Source: Marvania coccoides (taxonomy: Eukaryota > Chlorophyta > Trebouxiophyceae > Chlorellales > Chlorellaceae). Taken from it: a stretch of DNA of 64,000 nt. The notes under the pieces are model-generated. The model saw only the letters and a program-made list of their open reading frames with translations, did not search any database and was not told the DNA's origin. Position numbers and translations under genes: made by a program. The stretch covers positions 620,001-684,000 of the forward strand of contig OY978099.1 of NCBI GenBank assembly GCA_963854735.1. Reading direction: 5' to 3'. This document shows, piece by piece, positions 44,177 through 54,822 of this stretch. Position 1 is the first letter of the stretch, and each line of letters starts with the position of its first letter.

Positions 44177-46087
44177 TCAAGCCTCGGCCACAACGGGCAG
44201 CGGGGCCTTGGCAACCTCGGCCACGACGTGCGCCACCCGGTCTGCAGCCCCCTTGAGCTTGGCCTGCACAGCCATTTTGTGGTTGAGCACCGCCTCCAGC
44301 GCTGCAGCCAGGTCCCGGTGCAGCGTCGCGTTCTCCAGCTCGCACGCGCGCTGCAGCTCCTCGTAGTCGGCAGCCAGCCCGCGCATGCGTTCCTCGCTTT
44401 CTAGCACCCCTGCTGCGCTGGCGCCACGCAGAGTAGACACCTCAGCGGCTAGACCCTCCACCTGCGCCAGCGCCGCCGCCACGCCCGCCTCCAGCTCGCC
44501 CTTGCCGATGCGGTATTGCCCCTCCAGCTCCTTCACCTGCGCCTCCGCGTTCGAGCACTCCTCAGCGCGCTCCGCCACCAGCTCTGCCGCCGCATCGCTC
44601 TTCTCCGCTAGCGACAGCCCCTCCTCGCCCAGCTCCCTCGCGCGGGCGGCGTAACGGTTGCGGATGCGCTGCAGCGCGGGCTTAATGATGCCCTTCAGGT
44701 CCACGTTCACCACGGAAGAAGCAGACGCGGCGGAGCGATCCAGAGTCAACTCGAATCCAACGCCCTCCGCCCGCTTGGCGGTGGCTGGCACCACCTGTAG
44801 GCGGTCCGCATGCGCGTGGTACTCTCCCACCACCGCCTCCAGCTCGTCCAGCCTGGCCTCCAGCCCGGCAGCCGCGTCTGCGGCGCGCCCCTCCGCCGCC
44901 TCGCGCTGCGCGCACAGCGCCCTCAGCGCCGCCTCCTGCTTCACCCGGTCCTGGTTCATGCGCAAGACGTCCGCGGGGTGCACCGTCTGCGTCGCCAGCC
45001 GCGCCCGCAGCTCCTCCGCCTCCACGTGCGCCGCCTCCAGCTCCCGGGCCTGCGCCACCACGTCGGCCTGCCGCTCCGCGAGCTTGCGCTGCAGAGAGGC
45101 CTTGTGCGAGGCCAGGTTGTCCACCAGCTTCAGAAACTTCTCCTTGTCCTGCTGCGTCTCCGCCAGCTTGTCGCGGGCAGCCACCAGCGGGGAAGGCCGT
45201 TCCCTCAGCTCCGAGATCTCGTCCCGCAGCGCAGAGGCCGCGGCGCGCAGGCGTTCGGTGTCGGTCCGCACCTCAGCAGCGCGCGCCTCCACCTCCGCCG
45301 ACTTTTTGGCGTCAACCGCCTCGCACAGACCGTCCTCCCCTGCCATGAAGTGCTGGTAGGACGCGGCGACGTAAGAAAAGAATTCTGCCTCTGCACGGGC
45401 GCGGTCGTCGGCGACCTGCGCGCGCTCGGAGTCCGCCCGCGTGGCGTAGTTCAGCAGCTCCACGGCCCAGCACAGCGCGGCCAGGATGGCGGGCCAGGTA
45501 TGTGGGGAGCCGACCGCTGTCAAGTTGGACTTTGAGATGGCAAACGGGTACCGCAGGCGCTTGTACAGCTGCGGGACCTCCTCCTCCAGCTTTCCGAAGC
45601 CCTTGAGCAGGTTTGAGTCGATGTGGCGCACCAGGAAGAGCATGACATTGGTGAAATCTTTGGTGGTGGGGCTGGAGAGGACCTGTTGGAGCAAGGAAAG
45701 GGGTGGTCAGTGGCCGTTGTACACGTGAAATACTCGCTTTAAATGAGTGATGCAACTCACCTTGGGCGTGATCTGGTACTCGTAGCCGTGGGTGGCCAGG
45801 AATGAAATAATCGTGCGAATGCAGTTGGCCTGGTAGGCTTTGTCCCCCAGCGGCCGCGGGTCGCTCTTGAACCCAGGAGGCGCCTTCACGGTGGTGTAGG
45901 CTGAGGAACGCCGCTGCACGGGCCCAGCCAGCGACATTCGGCTCATTCCTCGATCCAGCTTGCTCGCGGTGCCCTCCACCCAGGTGCCAGCGGCCTTAGC
46001 CTCCTTGAGGATGCGGCCAGGAGCCAGGGATGCCCGGGAGTTCATTGTGCTCGGCGGTAAGCCCGCCAACGTCTTTCTACGATCCAT
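44177..46087 (-). CDS. NDC80: Kinetochore protein NDC80/HEC1
   Basis: Two exons on the minus strand, 46087-45761 and 45682-44177, encode 610 residues (human 642). NDC80 is the microtubule-binding subunit of the outer-kinetochore NDC80 complex. A basic disordered N-terminus (MDRRKTLAGLPPSTMNSRASL) precedes the calponin-homology domain at about residues 78-200: SDPRPLGDKAYQANCIRTIISFLATHGYEYQITPK, then DFTNVMLFLVRHIDSNL, EEEVPQLYKRLRYPFAISKS, SPHTWPAILAALCWAVELL. From about residue 225 to near the end it is Ala/Glu-rich coiled coil. It shares a 1.3 kb divergent region with receptor-like gene 1. Confidence 0.95.
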
Positions 46088-47425
46088 TTCGCACAGCGGT
46101 TGGGCCGCAAATGCGTCGCCCGAATCTGATTAAGAGATTCACAAGCAAATATTGATATTTGCAATTAATTTTTATGTGCTAAATTTGCAAAAACTCGGCA
46201 GCAGATTTTTTTCCGTTGAATTTTTTTTGCAAAAAGAAATTTTTTTCCTTTAGTGACATTTTTTTCCAGTGACATGCCACTGGTTGAGCACCGCCGTAGA
46301 GGGGCCCACGACAATAAGTTACTCAGGGCACAGCGACCGGTGGTGCACGCAAGGCCGCCCACTGCCCACCGCCACTTCGTATGCTGTCAACATGTCAATA
46401 TGGGCTTAAACCGTCCCAGCTTTTATTAGTAATCGAGCTTGCCATATAGTATGTGCTTCTACTAAGGGTGTTGCTGTCTCTCAACCGAATCGTGGAGGAG
46501 GTCTTGCGCCTCAGCACCACGAACCGCTACAGCTTCTGTTTCCATCCAGGGAGAGATTGGATTGAGCTGCTTATAAATGTTACCGGGGCTGCGGTTCTGT
46601 ATGCACTGGCTGCACAGCGTGAGCACGTGTAAACAGGTAACAAACATGCCTCCTGGGGAAACGAACTATACGTCTGGGTTCTATCATATGGTAGGCACGC
46701 CATGAAAAGATACATACAAGCTGAGGCATTTTTGATGCTGCTCGACACACCGCCATGAACTGAAATTTATATTCATACTAGTGCTGCACAATGGCACCAA
46801 CAAGTGGGTTTCACACTGCTGATGGACGGCAAATTGCCCTGCATATCCTGGATATTATGCATGTGTCATTTGTTTTTCTAAATCAAGACGAGCTTAATTA
46901 TTCTCGGAGTATAGTGGGCATGGAAAAAAATACAGGCCATTAAATGCATTTCACAAATATCCCGCTCTTTTGTGCGGTCATCAGTGCGTAATGGAAAGAT
47001 AAGCAATTTCGTCATTCTGATTTCAGGTATGTTTTTGAGGGGTTTCTAAGCAACCTATCTGGTGATTCCAGTATTGGAGCTCCGATAACGATTGCGCCGG
47101 CTGGAACTCGTTGGCTGCAGACTATCCCTCCTTAATCGTTCTAGCCTTTGAGTGCTGGACTCGCCGCTCAGCCAGCATCAAAACTTCGTGGTTAACTGTA
47201 TCTCTTCTCGGGAAAGGTGAGCATTGCGCAATTACAGCACGCATCGTCTTTTGCAATGTTGCTATCATCGTGTCCCCGTAATAAATTTCCTCGCACGATT
47301 TCGGGCATTTTGCAGGGGAAGCGACCTGTGATTCATCTGTTTTTACCCAACTTCTACCGATTTGCAGCCGCAATAATCACCGAAGCCAGTACATTTATTA
47401 TTTTGGAACACAAAGATCATCGAGG
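46088..47425. promoter_or_regulatory. Divergent intergenic region upstream of NDC80 and receptor-like gene 1
   Basis: 1338 bp. The right end, from about 47065, is the 5' UTR of receptor-like gene 1 with its own intron. The middle (46380-46950) has no ORF over 75 codons and no tRNA or snRNA I can recognise. Short antisense ORFs (46462-46748, 47122-47373) have no recognisable domain. Confidence 0.45.
47216..47315 (+). other. Putative 5' UTR intron of receptor-like gene 1
   Basis: GTGAGC donor after GGGAAAG and TTTTGCAG acceptor define a 100 nt intron. The sequence just after it (GGGAAGCGACCTGTGATTCA) is homologous to the sequence at 54689 upstream of gene 2, which also follows an acceptor. The conserved splice site in both copies supports a real leader intron. 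Confidence 0.6.
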
Positions 47426-50400
47426 ATGAACACTACGCAGACATTACGGCTGGCAGTTCTCCTTACTCTATTCTATTCAGCATCAGCGAAACATATTCTG
47501 CAGTTCAACGCGCCTACCCCTGAAGCACAGGTAGATAATTGCACCCCTTTTTTATTCTGCCTTCTGCTACGGGCTACCGCCCCCCTTTAACGCCTCGCTA
47601 AGCCTTTTCTGCTACCACACGCTGCAGGACACGCCCATTCCCACCAACAGCTCCACCACCGGCCCTCAGACCACCCTGCGCTTCCTTGTTGTGCTAGACA
47701 ACTACACAGCGGCAAGTGAAGTCACGGCGCTGGAGATCTACGACGGCTACAGATTTTGGGAGCACACGGTCAACAACGTTTCAAGAGGCATCAAAGTCGG
47801 CGGCAAAACCCTCAAGGTAGAGCTAATCGTACGTGTGAACCCGACCAGCAAGAATTCCACTACCTACGGTGACACGCTCAAGGCCGCTGTTGCCCAAGAG
47901 AAACCCAATTTCATCTTGGGTGGAGACACCAGTTATGCTTCTCAGGATTCAAAAATCGCGCGAGAGACGGAGCGCATCGCCATGCTGTGCTGCCACGGCC
48001 CCCCTGTCGTCTACAAAGAAAACGCCAACTCTTCCGCCAACCGCCTGTTCGGCATCCACGTGAGCAGTGAGCTCTACACCGACAAGCTCATTCGCAACAT
48101 CGTCGTCAACAAGAAGGCCAAGAAGATTGCCTTCGTCGTCACCCGCAATGAAGCCACCCCTACTGAGCCGCTCTTCACTGTTACTACCTGTCAAGCAGCT
48201 GTGGACAAGCTGAAAGAGTTCGAGACCTCCAACCGCTACACCCCCGTACCAAAATACGGCGAGATTGACCTCATACAGGGCAGAAACACGTCTGAGTACT
48301 TTGACGAGCTGGCCCAAAAGATCAAGGATGACCCGGAGTACGACATCATCGTCGGCTGCACGTTGAATTTTGACGGGCGCATGCTGCTAGAAGCTCTTTC
48401 CAGAAACAGCGTTCCCGCAAAGGCTGTGTTCATCACCGTTGCGCCTACCAACCAAGGGACCGTCAAAGAATTAACTTCCGCAAACGTCAGCATGAACTAC
48501 ATCATCTCCGCTGGGCAATGGCACCCTGAGCTTAATTTTGAGGATAGCAACAGGACCGCAGTATGGAGGTAAGATTTTTTCCCCTTTCTTTTCTCTATAG
48601 GATTCACCACGGTAGTGGACGTTAAACCATTTGTAAAACCTTGAAACCTTTTACTTCTGCACATTTTTGTACCATGTCACATATATTGCGTTGGCATGGC
48701 CTTGCATGCTATCTTTGGATGTTTTTTTCAACCAATCAACACTAAAGTGAAATGTCTTGGTGTTGATGACTTTTTGCTGCAGCACTGCCACCGACTTTGC
48801 CCTCAAGTTTGAAAATTATACTGCGGACATTTCTAGCACCCGGAAAGCGGCCACTTATACCCATGCAAGCGCTGCTGCTGCCGCGTACGCCATCCAGCTG
48901 GCGATCGAGGCAGCGTTTAAAAACTGCAGTGGCGTGGGGGAAGATGTAGACGTAAGGCTGCTTTTGGATGACAAAGCTGACGCTTTCTGCCAGGTAATGC
49001 ATGTATAATCGTTTCACTATTGAAAGTGAAGAATATCGCTTATCTACTCGCAAGCAAAGAGCTGTACATTTTTGTTATTTTTAAATTCAACTTTCTTTTG
49101 CGCTGTACGTGCAGGACGAGCTGGACCAGACGGGCTACGAGCGCATTCTAGACGAGCTGCGGATTTTGAACAAGCAAACTTTCTTTGGCACCATCAAGTT
49201 CGACCCCTCCACCCAACGCAACGTCGGACGCGACTCCATCACCCTGCAACTTCTGACTGAAGGCGCCAAAACCAGATCTTCGAAGATCTTTGAGTCCATC
49301 AATTTCGGCTACGATGCTGTGAACTTGAACGAGTCCGGCAATCAAACGTTGCGGACGCTTGTTCAAGAAGTCGTTTTGCCTTCAGAGTATGGGACGTCAG
49401 ACATGATCCTGCCCCGCCCGCCCAGGGAAGGGGAGCCTGATCGATGCTTGGATGGTGAAGGTTTGAACGCAATGAATGACTGCGAAGTCTGCGAGCCGGG
49501 GAAAGCGCGTGCTGCGTTTACGCCTGGTATTTTCTCCTGCGTGGAATGCAATTATACGAGCTACATGCCGCAAGAAGGAGGCAAGGAGTGTCTACCATGC
49601 CCTGAAGGAACTAGCGCGCCCACCGTGGGTGAGTCCATCTATTTGTATTTATATGCACACGCAAAACCAACATTTTCTTTCAAAATGCTCTGCTGCAGGC
49701 TCAAACTCTCTTGAAGACTGTGTTTGCATGCCTGGATACTATAATATTGATGCAATGCCTGGAAAACCATGCGAAATTTGCCCTGAAGGTGCAAATTGCA
49801 CAGGTCGGTAATACGTGTTGTTTTGATTTATTTTTCATTGCAAGCGTCTGATGCAGTATATTTCAATGCTATTTTCAGGTGGCACTACCACACTTGTTCC
49901 TCAGTACGGCTTTTGGGTTGATAACACAACAATGGGCATATTCTCATGCTCGCCAGCATCTTCATGCATTAACAAACCCAATCAAACATGCGCTGAGGGG
50001 TGGGGCGGCCCCATCTGTTCTCTCTGCGGCTGGGACAACGCTCTACCCGAGAACAAAGACTACTTCTACGTATTTGGCTCCTGTATTGATTGCAAGTAAG
50101 TGCAAATTTCAACGCAGCAGCCATAGTTTTTCTTAGTATTTCTGCACTAGCAGTTGAAGTGACAGCGGTACAATGTTGGGTACTCTCAATGGGTACTCGA
50201 AATTTAAATTTATCTTTCAAAATATAATTACTTCCCATTATGCGATGTTATGCTATGTTCTAGCATACTCCTTTGGGGGAGCACGATAATTAATATCTTG
50301 ATATTTAATATTTTCCGCAGGTCAAAAGCAGTCAACTTTTTCGCATTTGCTGCCGTCATGTTGGCCTGGCTGATCATCAACCTTGTCATGGCAGAGCAGC

Positions 50401-53400
50401 GTAAGTTCAAGCAGTATTTCCATGACACCAACTCCTCTTCAACTAATATATACTTTTTTTCTTTTTATTTCCACATATGCAGTTGAGTCGCTGGCGCTTC
50501 TCATCGACTGGATGCAATTGATGAGCTTGGTGGGCTCCATTAACGCCGGCTGGCCGGCTTCGCTGCAGAAGTTCTTCTCCATCGCCCAATTCTTCGCGTT
50601 CGAAGTTGACGTTGTCTCTCTCCGCTGCCTCAACCCTTCATGGAATTTCTTCTGGGACATGGTTGTGCAGTTTTCGATTCCCATCATCACCGTGGCCATC
50701 ATGATCTCCTGGCTTTATGCCATCAAGTTTTTGAAAGATTGCTTTCCTCCGGACGAAGATTCACCGACTGAAGGAGCTGCAGCTGGAATGCCTGACGAAG
50801 GAGATAAGTTAAACTCTGAATTCTTGTCCGAGTCGAAGCTGAGTTCGCGGAAGAGAAGCATCAAAGCTCTCTCCTTCCCCTCCGTGGCGGCTATCAAGAT
50901 GAAGGCAAAGAATTGGGTCCAGAGGGGCGTCCAAAAGGCTGGCGAGGAAGCGGAGGAGCACAGTAATCTGATAGATGAAGTGCTCCAACGCGTTTTCAAC
51001 ATCCTGGAGATTACCTACCTTGCCTCTACGCAGTATGGAATGAGCGCATTGCGTGGCATCACGGTGGCTGGCCAAAAGGTGGTGGCGCGTGCCCCGGTGA
51101 GCCATTATTGCCGTTTTTATGCACTTTTTGGAAAATATAACCATATTTCGAAAAGTATAACCTCCCTTGAGAACTAATTCCAGCTTGTCAATGGTATCTT
51201 TCCTTGCAGTACACGCCCCAAACCCCGCTCATCGTTGCAGTCGGCGCCGTGGGCCTTGCTGTTTTCGGAATAGTGTTTCCCATGGTGGTCATCCTGATGA
51301 TGTGGTCCTGGTCCCCAGAGTGCCCATTCAGAAATTCTCCCAAGCTCCCGGACGACAGAGAACAACTGTACGCAGATTTGCAACACAAAAGGGTTTCTGA
51401 TTCTGAGGAAGGCTCAGCGTCTTCAGATTCGAAATGTTCAAAAGACATGCGCAAGATCTGCCACGAGGAGGACCCCGGCGGCTTCCTGAATGAGCACAAC
51501 AAGACGCGACTTGGCTGGCTCTACGAGAAGTTTAGGGTCGAGGTTTACTACATGGCAGCTATGCACTTGGTAAGTGCATCATATTTATGACAAATCAATC
51601 GGTTTTATGACCGACTCGGATGTTCCAACTATGAACTGTGGTGTGTGGATTGTTCCTCTGAGGTCGTGTATTCTCAGTTTGGCTCTAGGAATTCTGAACT
51701 GTGATAATTTTATTGTCCCTACCTCCCGTTTCTTTTCAATACTATCTGCAGGCGCATCGATTTGTTTTTGCTGCCACCGTCTCCTTGCTGGTCAACCCTG
51801 CGGTGCAGCTGTTGTTCAGTTTCATCACGACTGCGCTGTTCGCTGCCTGGTTCCTTTCTACGCGACCGTATTTCAGCGGCCGCCTTAACATCATTCAAGC
51901 TGTTATGTACGCCAGTATTATGGTGCAGATCGGAATAGGAGTATGTTTCTACGGGTACGTCGTAACATAACATATATTTCCTTTGTGTTTAAAACCATTT
52001 ATTTGATTCGAGTGTGTAATTCATCAAAATAAATTTACTTATGTTTGCAGGAAATCATTCAGCGAGCGCTGGTACAACGTTTTCCTCATCATTAGCTTCG
52101 TTCTCATCGCTCTCGTTGCCGCAACGGTGATGTGGATCGTAATCGTCGACTGGCTAGAGGCACGGTGTGCTGACAAGGCGGAGGACAAGCTGAAGGAGAG
52201 GTTTAACAAGCTTGTCCAGGACAATGAGGAAAAGCGAAAGAAAGAAGGGAAGCCTGTCGATGACACATGGCGTGAAAGAAAACACGAGGAATGGAAGGCC
52301 GTGAAGAAGCTCATCGACACTTTCACTCCTTCGCGTTTGCTGAGGTAAGAAGCACTGCGTTCATTTTTAACCGTCAATAAAACATATATTTTTTATTTTT
52401 TGGTTTTATTTAACCTTGAAAACCTTGAAATTAACAATAGAGTTACATTTTTCTTTTGATACGCTCTCATTTTTTTTGTAGTTGGTTGAACGCGGATGAA
52501 AAATTAGATGCTCCACCGCATATCGAACTCCATGATGCCGTGGTCGCGGAGAAAGACGGTGTTGAGCAGCAGAAGCCGTCGCCTCGCCAATCTAAACAGC
52601 ACTCTCTCAACCTTTTCTTCCAAGTGGCGCACGGCACTGGAACCTACCTTTTAAAGCACACCGAGTACTCCCACCTCAGTATGAGGGATGAAGCTGAGCT
52701 GTGGCGCGCTCTAGTGTTGGAAGTAAGCTTTCGAAGCTTAGCATGAGCGTTCTTTGCAAGAATGAAACCTGCACCACAAACGCAAAAACATTACGATATT
52801 TCACAACATAAATTTTCCTGTTCTCTGCAGTACCCCGAGATCGTTTCTTACCTTTTCCATGAAAAACACGCCGACGCCGAGTCACTCTACAAGTTTTTCG
52901 AGGCCTTTTACAACCGCCACTGGCATCAGCAGCAAACGCTGGGCCAGAAACTGTGGGAGAAATTCCACAATAACGTGTTTGTTGAGAAGGTTTCGAAATG
53001 GGCTGGAAAGAATTTCCCACAGCGTGAAAAACGCAATGGCGGCAACAGCTCAGCTTCCCAGGAGATCGCTTTCTTCGACGAGATCAAGCCCTTGGTGCAC
53101 AACAGTGGCCGACTGCAGATGCCGGGCGTGACGTGGTTGCTGGACCGCCGGGAGAGGGCTTCCATCGCGCAGTGGATGAGCGTGACACGAGAGAGGGAAA
53201 GCGAACGTGTGGCCTTTGCTGAACTCGTGAGGGACATGTACGGGCTGGATAAAAAGAGCTGGGAGGAGAAGGCGCTGTTCTTTATCTCTTTTGGAATGGT
53301 GAGCGTGACTGTACTTTAATATTACTTTAAGCGCAGCTTGACGATAATTTTTCTCATATTTTTGTTTCGCAGCTCTCTTACTTCAAAGAGAAAGTGGGCC

Positions 53401-53537
53401 TGCACGTGAGGATGATTACTCGACCGCAGCGCAGGGGCAGCAGCACCAAAGAAGAAGACGCCACCGTGTACTCCGCCGTTCAGTCGATTCAGGACCTCTT
53501 GAGGAATTCAAAAGTGGCATCCGCCGACCCCAAATAA
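47426..53537 (+). CDS. Receptor-like protein 1: Venus-flytrap + Cys-rich + about 7 TM + large cytosolic tail
   Basis: Fourteen exons: 47426-47530, 47628-48568, 48783-48993, 49115-49628, 49699-49803, 49879-50095, 50321-50400, 50483-51096, 51210-51569, 51752-51954, 52051-52344, 52482-52722, 52831-53298, 53373-53537; 1505 residues. Signal peptide (LAVLLTLFYSASA). Residues about 52-490 are a type-1 periplasmic-binding fold (LRFLVVLDNYTAASEV; TFFGTIKFDPSTQRNVGRD near its end). Residues about 530-697 are cysteine-rich and ephrin-receptor-like (CLPCPEGTSAPTVG, CAEGWGGPICSLCG). The membrane part has helices near 698-720, 790-815, 936-960, two at 1050-1085, one at 1090-1115 and one at 1122-1148, with a basic cytosolic loop at 820-925. 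KTRLGWLYEKFRVEVYYM before helix 4 resembles the GFLYEDYxPxYWxWE motif of large uncharacterised algal and oomycete multipass proteins. The last 350 residues match no domain I know. Layout parallels class C GPCRs, but the membrane part differs. Ligand unknown. Confidence 0.82.
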
Positions 53538-54298
53538 ATGGATTACACGAAGACAACGAGTATTTGCGGGTTTTATTCTTTCCTCGTTTTATACTTTTCA
53601 TTCATCTTTCGTATGAAATATGAAAAATCTTTCGACATTTATTTATAAAAAAAATATTTATAAAAAAAATTGCCTTTGTTTCTTTTGACTGCATCTCAAC
53701 CATTATTAATCTCAACCATAATTTTCTCCTTTTGCGGTCCTGGACACTTTTGTCAATCACCTCTTTTCTTAATTATAGCGTTTTCTCTTGTATCTTTTCT
53801 TGACTTCTCTCTTTGATACAAATTCAATTGATACAAATTCATTTCTAGCCAGGCTACCCAGGAATTCGCTGCCTACAAAACGTGCTCCTTTTATTCCTTT
53901 TATTCATTTCATCACGGCTGTTAAGTATTATTCATCAGCACGTTATGTGTGGATCGTATAATGTCTTTATTTTAGCGAGAATAGCCCCAATATAATGCCG
54001 TTGTGATGCGGCCGTGCCAGGCTTTTCATTTGACAAACACGTTTGTAGCCCTTACTATAAATTAAGCTGTGCCGTCCAGTATATAGTTGTAAATCTATCA
54101 GTCAAATCTTCAATAAAAACTCTAGGCTGGCTGCGCTGTGGCGGCCGGAGCTGTCCTCTCTCCGCGGCGGCAGGCTTCCCGGAGAATTTTCTTCTTGATT
54201 GTGGCGGCGCGGCGAGGGCCATGTTAACGGCGGGCTCCTTGGCATGTGGCCTTAGGGAGGATAGGAAATTAGGGGACGCTGCTGGTCGGAGAGAACCA

Positions 54299-54313
54299 AA
54301 AAAAAAAAAAAAC
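54299..54313 (+). repeat. Poly-A run after a GC-rich island
   Basis: About 15 consecutive A directly follow a 180 bp GC-rich segment in otherwise AT-rich intergenic DNA. Confidence 0.7.
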
Positions 54314-54578
54314 CAAGGGGAATGACTGAAGGGGCACAACAGCCAAGGGGAAAGGTGTTGTAATTTGAAATGGAAAGCCTCAATTTATTGTCATCTTCCA
54401 CGTGATTTTCGCAGTGTTCTTGTTTCCTACTGACTGGATCTGTAGTATTAAATATATTTTCCCGGCTGCGCGCGGCAACTCGCAGTAGCTTATCGCAATC
54501 TGATTGCCGAGTGCCTAATAAAGTGCTGGAGCTCCAATGCTCCACCGCCAAACTGCGTGAATAGCTCCCGCCGAAAAG

Positions 54579-54688
54579 GTGGGCCCCATATAATAAAAGA
54601 GAGCCCGGTCGGAATGTTGCCACTATTTTCGTATCGATGTGACCCCTTATCAATATTTTTTTCCCTTGTCCATATGTCGTATCTGCAG
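54579..54688 (+). other. Putative 5' UTR intron of receptor-like gene 2
   Basis: GTGGGC donor after CGAAAAG and ATCTGCAG acceptor give a 110 nt intron at the position matching the 100 nt leader intron of gene 1. The downstream leader segment (AGACAGCCTCTGAATCATCTG) is homologous to that of gene 1. Confidence 0.55.
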
Positions 54689-54822
54689 GGAAGACAGCCT
54701 CTGAATCATCTGTTTCTACAAATTATACGTATTTTGCTTGGCAATTATTATGCATCGAGGGGTAGAATCGCCACTACACGCATAAATTCTTCGACGAAAA
54801 TCGTGAGCAAGTTACGTCGACA

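Larger units (their letters stand above)
53538..54822. other. Intergenic region between the tandem receptor-like genes
   Basis: 1285 bp. The left 550 bp is AT-rich spacer. At 54119-54298 lies a GC-rich island ending in a run of about 15 A (54299-54313). From about 54520 the sequence is the leader of receptor-like gene 2, sharing GGAGCTCC and a leader intron with gene 1. No convincing ORF. Confidence 0.45.

Noticed and set aside
46380..46950. Possible snRNA or tRNA gene in the NDC80/receptor spacer
   Set aside because: No U1, U2, U4, U5 or U6 core motif and no A/B box pair could be identified by eye.
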